Part shown: piece after piece, positions 8,193-16,913 of the stretch
How the letters are laid out: each line of letters starts with the position of its first letter
Position numbering within the stretch: the stretch's first letter is position 1
Source of the DNA: Pseudomonadota bacterium
GTDB lineage: Bacteria > Pseudomonadota > Gammaproteobacteria > Pseudomonadales > Pseudohongiellaceae
Assembly (NCBI GenBank): GCA_027623555.1
Contig: JAQBSZ010000025.1
Span: 1-56,977 of the forward strand
Length of the DNA stretch: 56,977 bases
Reading direction: 5' to 3'
The notes under the pieces: model-generated
Databases searched by the model: none
What the model was told of the DNA's origin: nothing
What the model saw: only the letters and a program-made list of their open reading frames with translations
Translations under genes and position numbers: made by a program

Positions 8193-9227
8193 ATGAGAAT
8201 AACAGCTATGTTAGCTTGCTGGATTCTGTTTGCTGGCTCGGTTAGTGCAGCCGAGCCTGACCGCTTATTTCAAAGCAATAATGCGCTGAATATATCGATT
8301 ACCGCCCCGATGGATGAGATCGATGATACCAGAGATAAGGAGCAGGAATACGAAGGTACTCTGAGTTATCTGGATGATAGCGGCGCAGAAGTTATACTCA
8401 ATGCTGCTTATTCAGTACGAGGCAACTGGCGGCTCGATAAACGCAATTGCCGCTATGCGCAGATGTGGGTGAACCTCCAGCGCAGCCAGGTAGTAGGAAC
8501 GCTGTTTGAGAATCAGAATCGCTTGAAGCTGGTAGTGCAGTGTGGAAGTCAGGATCGTTACGCTGACTACATCTATAAAGAGATACAGGCCTACGATATT
8601 TTCAGCGAACTGTCTGAACTACACTTCGATACCCGCCTGCTGAATGTAAACTATATCGATAGCGAAGATCCAGATTCCACCCGCACCCAGGTAGCGTTTT
8701 TTATTGAACACCAGAATCGAGTCGCGGAGCGCTTCGGGTATGACGAGGTAGAGTTGAATACTCTGCCCCTAGCAGAACTCAATCCCTTACAGAGCACTGT
8801 TGTTTCTATGTTTATGTACCTGATCGGCAATGTGGATTTCTCCATCATCTCCGGTCCTGAGGGTGAGGAATGTTGTCACAATGCCAAACAGCTGCAGGAC
8901 GATGCTGGTGAATATTACCCAGTTCCTTATGATTTCGACGCCTCCGGATTTGTCGATACCAACTATGCGCCCGAACCAGACCCGCGCTTCAATTTACGCA
9001 GCAACCGGTCACGCCTGTTTCGAGGTTTTTGTGTCGAGCAAGCAGTACTTGATGAGGCACTACGGATCTATCAGACCAAACGCGATCGCATCATGTCTAT
9101 AGTGGCAGACGACCCCAATGTCTCTTCACGAGCTACCAACCGGAACATTCGTTACCTGGAAGACTTCTATGGGGTATTGGATGACGAGAAGGATATTGAA
9201 CGCGCATTTATTCGGAACTGTCGCTAG
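8193..9227 (+). CDS. Secreted protein with possible CotH/FAM20-like kinase fold
   Basis: The 344-residue product has a signal peptide (about 1-20, cut after VSAA). I do not recognise the family with certainty. The order of motifs resembles atypical CotH-type kinases: a glycine-rich VRGNWR (75-80), a Lys in a beta strand (K112), a YADYIYKEI helix (123-131), a Glu in FFIEHQNR (E172), IGNVD with a possible catalytic Asp (D215), HNAK (229-232), and PYDFD (245-249) as a possible metal-binding Asp site. Several Cys pairs (C226-C227, for example) fit an extracytoplasmic location. AAGGAGG lies 7 bases before the ATG. It is 36 bases upstream of a PPP-family phosphatase gene, probably in the same transcript. 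The kinase assignment is a hypothesis from motif order only. Confidence 0.55.
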   Translation: MRITAMLACWILFAGSVSAAEPDRLFQSNNALNISITAPMDEIDDTRDKEQEYEGTLSYLDDSGAEVILNAAYSVRGNWRLDKRNCRYAQMWVNLQRSQVVGTLFENQNRLKLVVQCGSQDRYADYIYKEIQAYDIFSELSELHFDTRLLNVNYIDSEDPDSTRTQVAFFIEHQNRVAERFGYDEVELNTLPLAELNPLQSTVVSMFMYLIGNVDFSIISGPEGEECCHNAKQLQDDAGEYYPVPYDFDASGFVDTNYAPEPDPRFNLRSNRSRLFRGFCVEQAVLDEALRIYQTKRDRIMSIVADDPNVSSRATNRNIRYLEDFYGVLDDEKDIERAFIRNCR

Positions 9228-9263
9228 TAGTGAAGGTCTAATCAAGTAGCTATTCAGGTAACT

Positions 9264-10418
9264 ATGCACAGAAAATATTTAACAGCACTCTTTGCGGTCT
9301 ATTTGCTGCTGTTTTTCGTGCAGAGTGCAAGCGCAGCACAAGACCAGTGGCAGGGTGTGTCTCGGATCGTTGCGGTTGGAGATATACACGGAGACTACGA
9401 TCGCTTCAAGGAAGTGCTGACCCGGGCAGGGTTGATCAATGCCCGCGGTAACTGGATCGGCGCAGAGACACACTTTGTGCAGGTGGGTGACCTGCCTGAT
9501 CGTGGCCCCGATACAGATAAAATCATCGAACACATGCAGAGACTGGAACGCCAGGCGATTCGCGCCGGAGGCAGGGTGCATGCGTTAATTGGCAATCATG
9601 AAGCGATGAATGTGCTTGGAGATCTCAGATACGTCCATCCCGGTGAGTATGAAGCGTTAAAAAGCAGGCAGGCCAGTCGCCTGCGCAATAATCTGTACGA
9701 CCGTCATGTTGAGCTGGTGACTGCGGCCAATCCGGAGTTTGTCGCCGATGCGGCGTATCGAACCCAATTCGATGCTTTGTATCCGTTGGGCTACGTCGAA
9801 CATCGGCTGGCCTGGGGTCAACAGGGCGAGATTGGTGCCTGGGTGATGGAGCACAATGCCATCATCAAGATTAACCGTACGCTGTTCCTGCACGGCGGTA
9901 TAAGCCCTGAGGTGTTGGGAAGGAGCATCACTGAAATCAATGAACAGATCCGCTTGGAGTTGCAAGGTAATCTCGGCGATGAAGTGGGACTGATAGAAAC
10001 AGAGTCCGGGCCATTATGGTACCGAGGGCTCGCCGCCGGAGACGAGGCTCTGGAACGGGCCCATGTCGAGGCTGTGCTCGATTTTTATCAGGTAGACCAG
10101 ATAGTGCTGGGTCACACCCCTGGCCTGGGCACGATTGTGCCCCGTTTCGACGGCAAGGTTGTGGTCATTGATACCGGTATTTCCGGCTATTATGGTGGGC
10201 ATCTCGCCAGCTTGCTGATTGAGAGTGGGCAAAGTTATACCGTGCAGGCGGGCCAACGGCTGGCAATTCCTGAGAATCGACAAGACTTGCTTGCTTACTT
10301 TAAATCGGTGTTGGAATTTAAACCCGATATGCCCGCGTTACAGCAGCACGTGCGGAATATTGAATCCCCTAAGCCCAGCCCGGCAACACCTGCAGTAATT
10401 CCCGATCCGGCATTCTGA
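9264..10418 (+). CDS. Shewanella-like (PPP-family) metallophosphatase, secreted
   Basis: This 384-residue protein has a signal peptide ending near SASA (about 24). PPP-family metal and phosphate motifs are intact and in order: GDIHGDY (D40, H42), GDLPDRG (D76, D79, R80), GNHEAM (N111, H112), HGGIS and LGHTPG. This is the pattern of Shewanella-like protein phosphatases (SLP) found in bacteria and plants, which hydrolyse phosphoesters, including phosphotyrosine in studied members, with two metal ions. Here it would act in the periplasm. It follows the possible kinase-like gene by 36 bases, which suggests joint expression. The C-terminus is Pro-rich and may be disordered. The family is well supported; the substrate is unknown. 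Confidence 0.88.
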   Translation: MHRKYLTALFAVYLLLFFVQSASAAQDQWQGVSRIVAVGDIHGDYDRFKEVLTRAGLINARGNWIGAETHFVQVGDLPDRGPDTDKIIEHMQRLERQAIRAGGRVHALIGNHEAMNVLGDLRYVHPGEYEALKSRQASRLRNNLYDRHVELVTAANPEFVADAAYRTQFDALYPLGYVEHRLAWGQQGEIGAWVMEHNAIIKINRTLFLHGGISPEVLGRSITEINEQIRLELQGNLGDEVGLIETESGPLWYRGLAAGDEALERAHVEAVLDFYQVDQIVLGHTPGLGTIVPRFDGKVVVIDTGISGYYGGHLASLLIESGQSYTVQAGQRLAIPENRQDLLAYFKSVLEFKPDMPALQQHVRNIESPKPSPATPAVIPDPAF

Positions 10419-10441
10419 GAAGAGAGCAGCATGCAGAGTAC

Positions 10442-10804
10442 TCATAGATAGTAATAGTTCCGGTGACTGAATCGAGGTGAACAGATAGCCAGGAATTTCA
10501 GATCACCCTTGCCGATGTTGGTGATACGCTGCCTGGTTTGTGGCGGTATTATGACAACGTCTCCGGCACGTACCGTTGCTGGATCATCTGCACCTATTTC
10601 TACCAGTCCCTTTCCTTTCAAGATAACGTAGCGCTCAAAAGTTTCATCGAGCCAGTGCCATCTGGTTTGCTTGCCAGCTTCGACACGCGCGTGGGCGATC
10701 GACACATCGGCATCGACCGGATCATTCAGCATCTCGATGATGAAGCAACCTTCCTTGAAATAGAATTCATCGGCTGCATTGAATTTTTTAACGCAATCAC
10801 TCAT
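10442..10804 (-). CDS. Small cupin-domain protein
   Basis: This 120-residue protein is a single-domain cupin. The core has motif 1-like residues around AGKQTRWHWLDETFERYVIL and motif 2-like GDVVIIPPQTRQRITN, with Gly, Pro and His/Glu spacing typical of the fold. Single-domain cupins bind a metal and serve as small dioxygenases, isomerases or sensors of sugars and organic acids; nothing here fixes the role. GGAGGAG precedes the ATG at 10804. It is convergent with the SLP phosphatase gene, only 23 bases away, and not clearly in an operon with the cytochrome gene on its other side. Confidence 0.82.
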   Translation of the reverse strand: MSDCVKKFNAADEFYFKEGCFIIEMLNDPVDADVSIAHARVEAGKQTRWHWLDETFERYVILKGKGLVEIGADDPATVRAGDVVIIPPQTRQRITNIGKGDLKFLAICSPRFSHRNYYYL

Positions 10805-10925
10805 GAAATAACTCCTCCGTTCATACGAGTACAGTGCGCTATGTAGTGAACAGATTTGGTTTGGCGATTCAGGCTAAAGCAGGATCAGCATCATCCTGTG
10901 CTCCGAGTTAACTCCAGGGAGCTCA

Positions 10926-11549
10926 CTACCGGCTCTGGTAGACACCGAAATGCACAAAGGGGGCGTTGGCGCGTTCTCCTCGCCGCACGTTGCTCGGTAC
11001 CCGATGAACAACTGGAGGCAGGCTCTTTAAATAGGCCGCAATCGAGAGAGCGTCATCATAGGTAATACTTGAATAGGCAGGCCAGGGCATGACTGGCAGG
11101 CTGCTGGTGCTGTGTTCAGTAGTGCCAATCCTGATCATGGTGACTAGCCGCTCCATGGTCCAGCCGCCCAATCCAGTCTCCATGTCCGGAGTGAGGTTGG
11201 CCGGGTAGACGATGCCCGGGTTGGCATCGACAAACGGGCTGCTATAGGCAATGCCTGTTCCCGAGCCCGCTAACAGTCGGGAAGGATTTGGATCGCCAAC
11301 CAGTGCACCATCGGTGTGACAGCTCCCGCACCCGAGCAGGCCAACCATATATCTACCGCGAGTCAGTTGCTCTGGAGAATAACTGGCGGAAGGCAGCGGT
11401 TCGGGTGAGGCAAAAATAGTTGCTGGACTCAGTTGTTCAAAATCATCCAAAGGATTGTATCCAGTACTAGTGCTGGTTTCGCAGGAACTCATGACTAATG
11501 CAACGGGTAAGCTCGCTAGACTAAGAACAAATCTGGTAATTGATTTCAT
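10926..11549 (-). CDS. Lipoprotein-type class I cytochrome c
   Basis: The 207-residue protein has an N-terminal signal with a lipobox-like VMSSC (C23), so it is probably lipid-anchored in the periplasm. One heme motif CGSCH (C74, C77, H78) follows GRYMVGLLG, and the segments YPANLTPD, TGLGGW and MPWPAYSSIT supply the usual downstream pattern, with Met of MPW as likely sixth ligand. These features match the small c-type cytochromes that serve dehydrogenases as electron acceptors. It could accept electrons from the PQQ enzyme or other periplasmic oxidoreductases in the window, which is inference. AGGAG precedes the ATG. Confidence 0.88.
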   Translation of the reverse strand: MKSITRFVLSLASLPVALVMSSCETSTSTGYNPLDDFEQLSPATIFASPEPLPSASYSPEQLTRGRYMVGLLGCGSCHTDGALVGDPNPSRLLAGSGTGIAYSSPFVDANPGIVYPANLTPDMETGLGGWTMERLVTMIRIGTTEHSTSSLPVMPWPAYSSITYDDALSIAAYLKSLPPVVHRVPSNVRRGERANAPFVHFGVYQSR

Positions 11550-11647
11550 GCAAAAAACTCCTTCGATAAGCAGTGGCTACTCTCATGTTCCCATGCATTG
11601 TTGTCCGCAGATTTGATCTTACGCAAGATTAGAGGCTCCCGGGATGC

Positions 11648-13315
11648 TCACTCATTCGCATAGACTAGCTTACCCGCTACGTAAGTCTGCTCAATTTCGA
11701 TGTCCATAATTCTTTCGGGATCGATGGACAGAATGTCATCCGAAAGCACAATCATGTCGGCAAACTTGCCAACCTCCAGGGAGCCTTTAATTTCTTCTTC
11801 GAAATTCAGATAGGCGCCAGTCAATGTATAACCTCGAATTGCCTGCTCAATTGTGATCGCCTCATCCTCATAAGCAAACTCTCTGCCTGTCATGCCCTTG
11901 CGAGTGACAGCAGCATACAGCCCTACCTTTGGTCCTATGGGTAAGATATCGCTGGATATAGCCACCGTAATCCCATGCTCCATGGGTGAACGGATCGGAT
12001 TGTTGTGTTCCAGTCTCCAGCCATCCAGGTTTTCAGAATAGCGACCTTCCAGCGTGTACGTAAAATTCGGTTGCTGAGTAATGTGGATGTCATGCTCGGC
12101 CATCAGCTCCATGGTGAAATCTGGTGGGCGCATGGAAAAATGATTCAGGTAGTGGCGATGATCAAGCCGCGGATTACGCTCAAGAGCATCTGCCAGCGTG
12201 TTAACTACCAATACGATGGCTGCGTCGCCGATTGCGTGGATTCCCATCTGCCAACCCGCATCGTGTATCTCGTTCAGGTGCGTCACCAGTTCAGCTTCGG
12301 GCATATTAAGATACCCGCGGTAGTCTCCCTGGTTAACATAAGGCTCCAGTGTGTACGCTGCAGGACCGGTGAAGCCACCGTCGGCAAATACTTTAATGGG
12401 TCCGATCTTCAGAAAATCGGTTCCATCACCCACACGGGCCTTCACCTCGGCAATGGCTTCGGGATTGAACCACTGAAACTGGATCGCAGAGCGTGGCAGT
12501 GGCAGTTGCGCGTTCTCATACAATTCCTCCCACATGGCATATTCGGAAGGAGCCTTCGAGGCGTCGGTGATGCTGGTAATGCCTTTGCTCAACAAGTCAT
12601 TGAGGTTTATCTCGAGGCTGGCAATCAGCTCATCGTAAGTCGAATCAGGAACCAGTCTGTCCACGATGTTCTGTCGCTCTCTAATAATGCCATTAGCAAC
12701 GCCATTCTCATCCCGCTCGATGACTCCACCCTCCGGGTCCGGGGTGGCGTCAGTAATCGCGGCGAGTTCCAGTGCCAGGGTGCTGACTACGGCGCTGTGT
12801 CCCCCGGCGCGGGTCAGCGTAACCGGGTTATTCCCAGCGGCGCTATCCAGATCTTGCCGGAGAGGGCGGCGACCTTCGTCGAGTTCGTCTTCCGACCAAC
12901 CGTAACCCGTAATCCACTCGCCCTCGCCAATCTCCTGCACCTTGGCACGAATCAGATCCTGTATCTCCGCTATGGAGGTGACATCACCTAGCTCGATATA
13001 CCTTTGCGGACGACCCCTGATGTGAGTGTGCGAATCAATAAAGCCAGGCATCAGTGTCTTGCCTTCAAGGTCGATCACCGCGTCTGCCTGGTAATTATTC
13101 AGGATAGAGGCAGCTCCCGTAGCCACGATCAGACCATCATCGACTACTACCGTGTCATGAATCGTAAAATTGTCATCGACCGTGAGCACCTTGCCGTTGG
13201 TTAGAATCAAGTCAACCTGCATTGTAATAGACGGCGCAACTTGCTCGGCTTGTCCGCAGCCAATGAGTAGTGCGGCAATTGTCAATAAGGTGGCAGGTCT
13301 CATTATTTTAGTCAT
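11648..13315 (-). CDS. Lipoprotein amidohydrolase (YtcJ-like, amidohydrolase family 3)
   Basis: The 555-residue protein has a lipoprotein signal with lipobox LIGC (C20). The body is a metal-dependent hydrolase: GKTLMPGFIDSHTH with H96 and H98 as metal ligands, then HAIGDAA, and a C-terminal GSLEVGKFADMIVLSDDI segment typical of the YtcJ branch. Members hydrolyse amide or imidic bonds of poorly defined substrates. The ATG at 13315 is chosen because the lipoprotein signal starts there; a GTG four codons upstream is possible. It lies 19 bases downstream of an aminotransferase gene, so the two probably form an operon for an amino or amide compound. The natural substrate is unknown. Confidence 0.9.
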   Translation of the reverse strand: MTKIMRPATLLTIAALLIGCGQAEQVAPSITMQVDLILTNGKVLTVDDNFTIHDTVVVDDGLIVATGAASILNNYQADAVIDLEGKTLMPGFIDSHTHIRGRPQRYIELGDVTSIAEIQDLIRAKVQEIGEGEWITGYGWSEDELDEGRRPLRQDLDSAAGNNPVTLTRAGGHSAVVSTLALELAAITDATPDPEGGVIERDENGVANGIIRERQNIVDRLVPDSTYDELIASLEINLNDLLSKGITSITDASKAPSEYAMWEELYENAQLPLPRSAIQFQWFNPEAIAEVKARVGDGTDFLKIGPIKVFADGGFTGPAAYTLEPYVNQGDYRGYLNMPEAELVTHLNEIHDAGWQMGIHAIGDAAIVLVVNTLADALERNPRLDHRHYLNHFSMRPPDFTMELMAEHDIHITQQPNFTYTLEGRYSENLDGWRLEHNNPIRSPMEHGITVAISSDILPIGPKVGLYAAVTRKGMTGREFAYEDEAITIEQAIRGYTLTGAYLNFEEEIKGSLEVGKFADMIVLSDDILSIDPERIMDIEIEQTYVAGKLVYANE

Positions 13316-13334
13316 GAAGGATCTCACTTTAGGA

Positions 13335-14681
13335 TTATTTAAGCAGGCAGGATACCTGAGCGTACTCGAGGGTATCCGTCAATGCCAGGTTAAACTTGGC
13401 AAGCATCTCGTCTATCTGGGCTTCATCTATAATCAGAGGAGGGCAGAAGGCTATCGAGTTACCGGCCACTGCACGAATCAACAAGCCATGATTCTGGCAG
13501 GCTTTCTTGGCGAATGCGCCTACGCTGCCATCGGCAAAACTCTCACCACTGTGCTTGTTGGCAACCAACTCCACAGCGGCAATCAAACCTTTGCCTCGCA
13601 CCTCACCCACCAATGGATGCTCGGCATATTTCCTTAACTTGCTCTGCAGGTACTCGCCCATTCTGGCCGCATGGACAAAAAGCTTGTCGCGTTGGTAGAT
13701 TTCCAATGTCTTCAGGGCTGCTGCACAGGCTACAGGATGGCCTGTGTAGGTAAAGCCGTGCCCGAACACGCCGACCTGCGAACTGGGTTCCACCATTGCC
13801 TGGTACATAAAATCAGGAATAATCGAGGCGCTGATTGGAATATAAGCTGAAGACAATTGCTTGGCCAGAGTCATTAGTTGCGGAGTGAACTGCATGGTGG
13901 TGCAGCCAAAATCATTGCCAGTGCGACCGAATCCACAGATCACCTCGTCGCTCCAGAACAGAATATCGTACTTGGTGAGCAGGTTCTGAACTTCAGGAAA
14001 ATAGCGCTCCGGTGGAACGATGACTCCACTTGCACCGCCGATCGGCTCGGCAATATAGGCAGCGATGGTCTCGGGTCCCTCTGCCAGAATCAATTTTTCC
14101 AGGTTCTGAATCAAACGATCACAGAACTGGCTCTCCGATTCGCCGGCCTGTCTGCCACGATAGTAGTGTGGCGAGTCAGCCCGCAGAATGCCCAATGCCT
14201 CAAGAGGTAGGCTGAAGTGGGTATGATTCGCTGCTAAACCGGTTAGCGCCGCTGATGCCATCGTTACACCGTGGTAGGAGCGTTCCAGTGCGATGATTTT
14301 TTTCTTCTGTGGTTCTCCGGTGACGTTGAAGTAGTAACGCAGCATCTTCATGTGCGAATCATTTGCTTCACTGCCGGAGTTGGCGAAGAAGACCTTGCCG
14401 TTGTCTATTGGCACCATACCGCTTAGCTTGTCGGCCAGTTCCATCACAGTCTTGTGAGTACGACCGCCAAACATATGAGAATAGGAAAGCGTTTTCAGCT
14501 GGCTGCTTATCGCATCAATAAGTTCCTCGTTACCATAACCCAGTGAGGCGCACCACAAACCCGCCAGTCCTTCCAGGTATTGCACGCCATCTTCGTCATA
14601 GACGTAGATGCCTTCGCCGCGCACGATGTTGAGTTCTTCAACGTGCTTCAAGTTGGTTGTGGGGTAGAGTACCGACGTCAT
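13335..14681 (-). CDS. Class III PLP-dependent aminotransferase
   Basis: This 448-residue enzyme has the omega-amino acid:pyruvate aminotransferase layout. Visible motifs are FFANSGSEAND (98-108) for the phosphate cup, SYHG (135-138), SDEVICGFGRTG with the PLP-N1-binding D245, and the Schiff-base lysine K274 in LAKQLSSAY. It transfers an amino group from an omega-amino acid or amine to pyruvate or a related keto acid in the cytoplasm. It precedes the amidohydrolase gene in the same direction, fitting a pathway that releases and then transaminates an amino compound. Length is normal for the family. The exact donor cannot be told from sequence. Confidence 0.93.
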   Translation of the reverse strand: MTSVLYPTTNLKHVEELNIVRGEGIYVYDEDGVQYLEGLAGLWCASLGYGNEELIDAISSQLKTLSYSHMFGGRTHKTVMELADKLSGMVPIDNGKVFFANSGSEANDSHMKMLRYYFNVTGEPQKKKIIALERSYHGVTMASAALTGLAANHTHFSLPLEALGILRADSPHYYRGRQAGESESQFCDRLIQNLEKLILAEGPETIAAYIAEPIGGASGVIVPPERYFPEVQNLLTKYDILFWSDEVICGFGRTGNDFGCTTMQFTPQLMTLAKQLSSAYIPISASIIPDFMYQAMVEPSSQVGVFGHGFTYTGHPVACAAALKTLEIYQRDKLFVHAARMGEYLQSKLRKYAEHPLVGEVRGKGLIAAVELVANKHSGESFADGSVGAFAKKACQNHGLLIRAVAGNSIAFCPPLIIDEAQIDEMLAKFNLALTDTLEYAQVSCLLK

Positions 14682-14726
14682 GCCGAGGCAGCCAATTAAT
14701 TCCTATTTGTTCCCGTAGTTGGGAAA

Positions 14727-15659
14727 CTATTCTCGTGCTTTCAGCCACCACTGCATGGTTGAGGTAACCAGTTCAGCCGCATCCTGTTGTACAAAATGAT
14801 TGGCAGCCGGGGCCGTGACTATTGTCGTGTCAGCATCGTTCCAATCCCAGGTATTGTTCAGACCGTTGGAATGCAGAGCCGTATCCTGTAAGCCATGGAA
14901 AACCAGTAAAGGTACATCAAGTTGTGGTGCTGACGGGGGCGCCTGTGTACCAGCACCGGCGCGGGGATAGTTCTGCTTGTAGTAAGCCAGCATGGCATCG
15001 AAACTGGATTGGGCAAATGCGTCTGTGTAGCGTTGTCGGGCGACGGGATCCGCTACCCAGAACGAAAGGGTCTCTGCCGTCATCGGTCCACCGAACAGAA
15101 TATCTGGATCAGATGATGATCCCTCGATAAAGGTACGGGCATAACCGCTATTTTGCTGCTGTTCCTGATTAGTTGAGAGCTCTCTGCCCATGCCATTGGG
15201 ATGTGGCAGGTTCAGAATGATCAGCTTGTCGACCATCTGTGGCACGTTGAAGGCAAATTGCCAGGCCACGGCACCTCCCCAGTCATGCCCGACAATTGTT
15301 GCTTTTTCTTCACCGAGATGCCTGATAACGGCGGCAACATCCGATACCAGATATTGCATGTTATAGTTTTCGTTACCCTCGGGTTTGTCACTCAGGTTAT
15401 AGCCGCGCTGATCGATTGCTACTACTTTGTAGTTGTCCTTCAAGCCCGCCATCTGGTGACGCCAGCTGTACCAGAAATCTGGGAAACCATGAATCATCAC
15501 AACCAGTGGGCCTTCACCAATCGTGGCATAGTGAATCTTTACGCCGTTGCTGTCGGCATAGCCATGTTCTACCTCGTCCCAGAGTTCGGCATAGATAGCG
15601 GTGCTGAACAGGAATAAACTGGCAAAGATAAGGCTCTTTAGTGTGGTTACTAATTGCAT
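14727..15659 (-). CDS. Secreted alpha/beta hydrolase (epoxide hydrolase-like)
   Basis: This 310-residue protein has a signal peptide (about 1-24, IYAE). It then shows the epoxide/haloalkane hydrolase pattern: oxyanion-hole motif [10 protein letters not shown] (57-66), [13 protein letters not shown], and nucleophile elbow GHDWGG with Asp126 as nucleophile rather than Ser. A C-terminal FHGLQD and AANHF supply the remaining acid and His of the triad. An Asp nucleophile favours an epoxide or C-halide hydrolase over an esterase. Export is unusual for the classical enzymes, though secreted relatives exist. It lies 45 bases upstream of the aminotransferase gene on the same strand and could share its transcript. 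Confidence 0.88.
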   Translation of the reverse strand: MQLVTTLKSLIFASLFLFSTAIYAELWDEVEHGYADSNGVKIHYATIGEGPLVVMIHGFPDFWYSWRHQMAGLKDNYKVVAIDQRGYNLSDKPEGNENYNMQYLVSDVAAVIRHLGEEKATIVGHDWGGAVAWQFAFNVPQMVDKLIILNLPHPNGMGRELSTNQEQQQNSGYARTFIEGSSSDPDILFGGPMTAETLSFWVADPVARQRYTDAFAQSSFDAMLAYYKQNYPRAGAGTQAPPSAPQLDVPLLVFHGLQDTALHSNGLNNTWDWNDADTTIVTAPAANHFVQQDAAELVTSTMQWWLKARE

Positions 15660-15945
15660 AGCAAAATACTCGAAGTCAGATGAATGGACGGTAAGTTTGA
15701 TCGGGTCAACCCTCTAGTCTTCAGCTTACCCTGAACTTAACCGGAGCAGAGGAATTAAAGCAGATTTACCGGAAAAAGTTTAATGAATTCAGTTTGTGGG
15801 GTACTTTGGATATTTAGTGCGCAGCGCCAATTTATGGGTGCTGCGACGTGTTGCGCGCTTCTTGATGCAGGTCATCAAGGCAGAGCTCAGATTTGTGAAA
15901 ATAGCCTGTTATCGAGTCGAACTGGAATGGAAGGATAGACGCAAA

Positions 15946-16377
15946 ATGATAAAAAAAATGTTTATTTACATGAGCTTACCGCTAACGATGTTAGCTCAGA
16001 CAGCGCAACTGCAAGACAATACAGACCAGCCATTGCTGACTGTGAAGCAGATAATGAGTGCCATTATTACACCGCCGACCTCGACGATATGGGGCGCCTA
16101 TCAGTTGCAATCTGATGCACAATGGCAGGAGGTGGAGAATGCGGCCTTAACCGTAATTGCGGCGGGGAACTTGCTGGCAATGGGCGGCGCAGGCGAGGGT
16201 GAGCAGAAAACGGCTACCGAAGCAGATTGGCAGACCTTCAACCGCCAGATGATTAGTGCCGCCAGACAGGTGATCACTGCGGTTCAACTCAGAGATGAAG
16301 CGGCCTTGTCTAATGCAGGCAATGATGCTCTCTATCCGCCCTGTGAGTCTTGTCATCAGGTTTATCAGACTAGATAG
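15946..16377 (+). CDS. Small secreted c-type cytochrome (cytochrome c'-like)
   Basis: This 143-residue protein has a signal peptide (about 1-18) and a single heme site at the far C-terminus, CESCHQVY (C133, C136, H137), as in class II cytochromes of the c' / c556 type. The middle is helical, with the segment TIWGAYQLQS near residue 50 and a Gly-rich turn. The ATG at 15946 has an AGGA upstream and begins the signal peptide; the frame is open a further 50 codons upstream but lacks protein-like features there. Such cytochromes carry electrons or bind NO in the periplasm. It stands alone between an oppositely directed hydrolase and a repeat element. Confidence 0.8.
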   Translation: MIKKMFIYMSLPLTMLAQTAQLQDNTDQPLLTVKQIMSAIITPPTSTIWGAYQLQSDAQWQEVENAALTVIAAGNLLAMGGAGEGEQKTATEADWQTFNRQMISAARQVITAVQLRDEAALSNAGNDALYPPCESCHQVYQTR

Positions 16378-16428
16378 TTGTGAATCCGCTAGAGCGCTCA
16401 TTCCAAGATGAATATTGAGGCTTCGAGC

Positions 16429-16580
16429 GGCGGCGAGTGGCAGGGGGTAGTGTAGCTGCGAACCGTGCCCCTCCGGGGTCCCCTCTCTCCGGAAAAAGCC
16501 TCGCAAAAAACGCGAATCTTTTTCCTGCGTTCGGCACTGGTTCCTGATCGCAGCTTCACTACCCCCTGCCACTCGCCGCC
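16429..16580. repeat. 152-bp element with 33-bp terminal inverted repeats
   Basis: Left arm 16429-16461 and right arm 16548-16580 are inverted copies with 24 consecutive perfect pairs from the outer ends (GGCGGCGAGTGGCAGGGGG...) and one mismatch further in. The interior holds no gene. It may be a miniature mobile element or intergenic repeat, and its RNA would form a long hairpin that could end both convergent transcripts. Confidence 0.75.
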
Positions 16581-16603
16581 TCTGGATATTACCTAACTCG
16601 ATG

Positions 16604-16888
16604 TTAATCAACTTCGATCCAGGTTCGGTTCAAGGAATAATCGCTCCTCAGAATCTGGTTCGTCAGTTCAGTAACAGGCAACCAAAAACTAACCTCTATC
16701 ACAATGTCCATTGAGCCTGTAAGCACTGGCTTGGGAATATCTGTTAACTCAACAATAAAGATGCAGCGAGAGTCCGTTTTTTGTGCTATCGACAGAGGGA
16801 AGAATGCGGAGGGGTCAAGTCGCTGAGTGAACAGATATTCCCAAGCTAGTGCACGCGCGGACCTCGGGAATTTATTATAGGAAAGCAA
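16604..16888 (-). CDS. Doubtful small open frame, unrecognised
   Basis: A 94-codon frame starts only with TTG and has no clear ribosome-binding site. The product has no signal peptide, membrane segment or motif that I recognise. It lies just beyond the inverted-repeat element and 25 bases past the end of the monooxygenase gene in the same direction. It may be the remnant of a longer gene, or chance. Confidence 0.2.
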   Translation of the reverse strand: MLSYNKFPRSARALAWEYLFTQRLDPSAFFPLSIAQKTDSRCIFIVELTDIPKPVLTGSMDIVIEVSFWLPVTELTNQILRSDYSLNRTWIEVD

Positions 16889-16913
16889 TGCAGAACAAGA
16901 AGAGTATTTTCGC

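Larger units (their letters stand above)
16378..16913. other. Long intergenic region with an inverted-repeat element
   Basis: This stretch separates two convergent genes. It contains the inverted repeat described at 16429-16580 and a doubtful open frame at 16604-16888. Nothing else recognisable was seen. Confidence 0.5.

Noticed and set aside
12005..12991. 328-codon open frame antisense to the amidohydrolase
   Set aside because: The amidohydrolase motifs on the other strand are intact; the antisense product shows no recognisable features.
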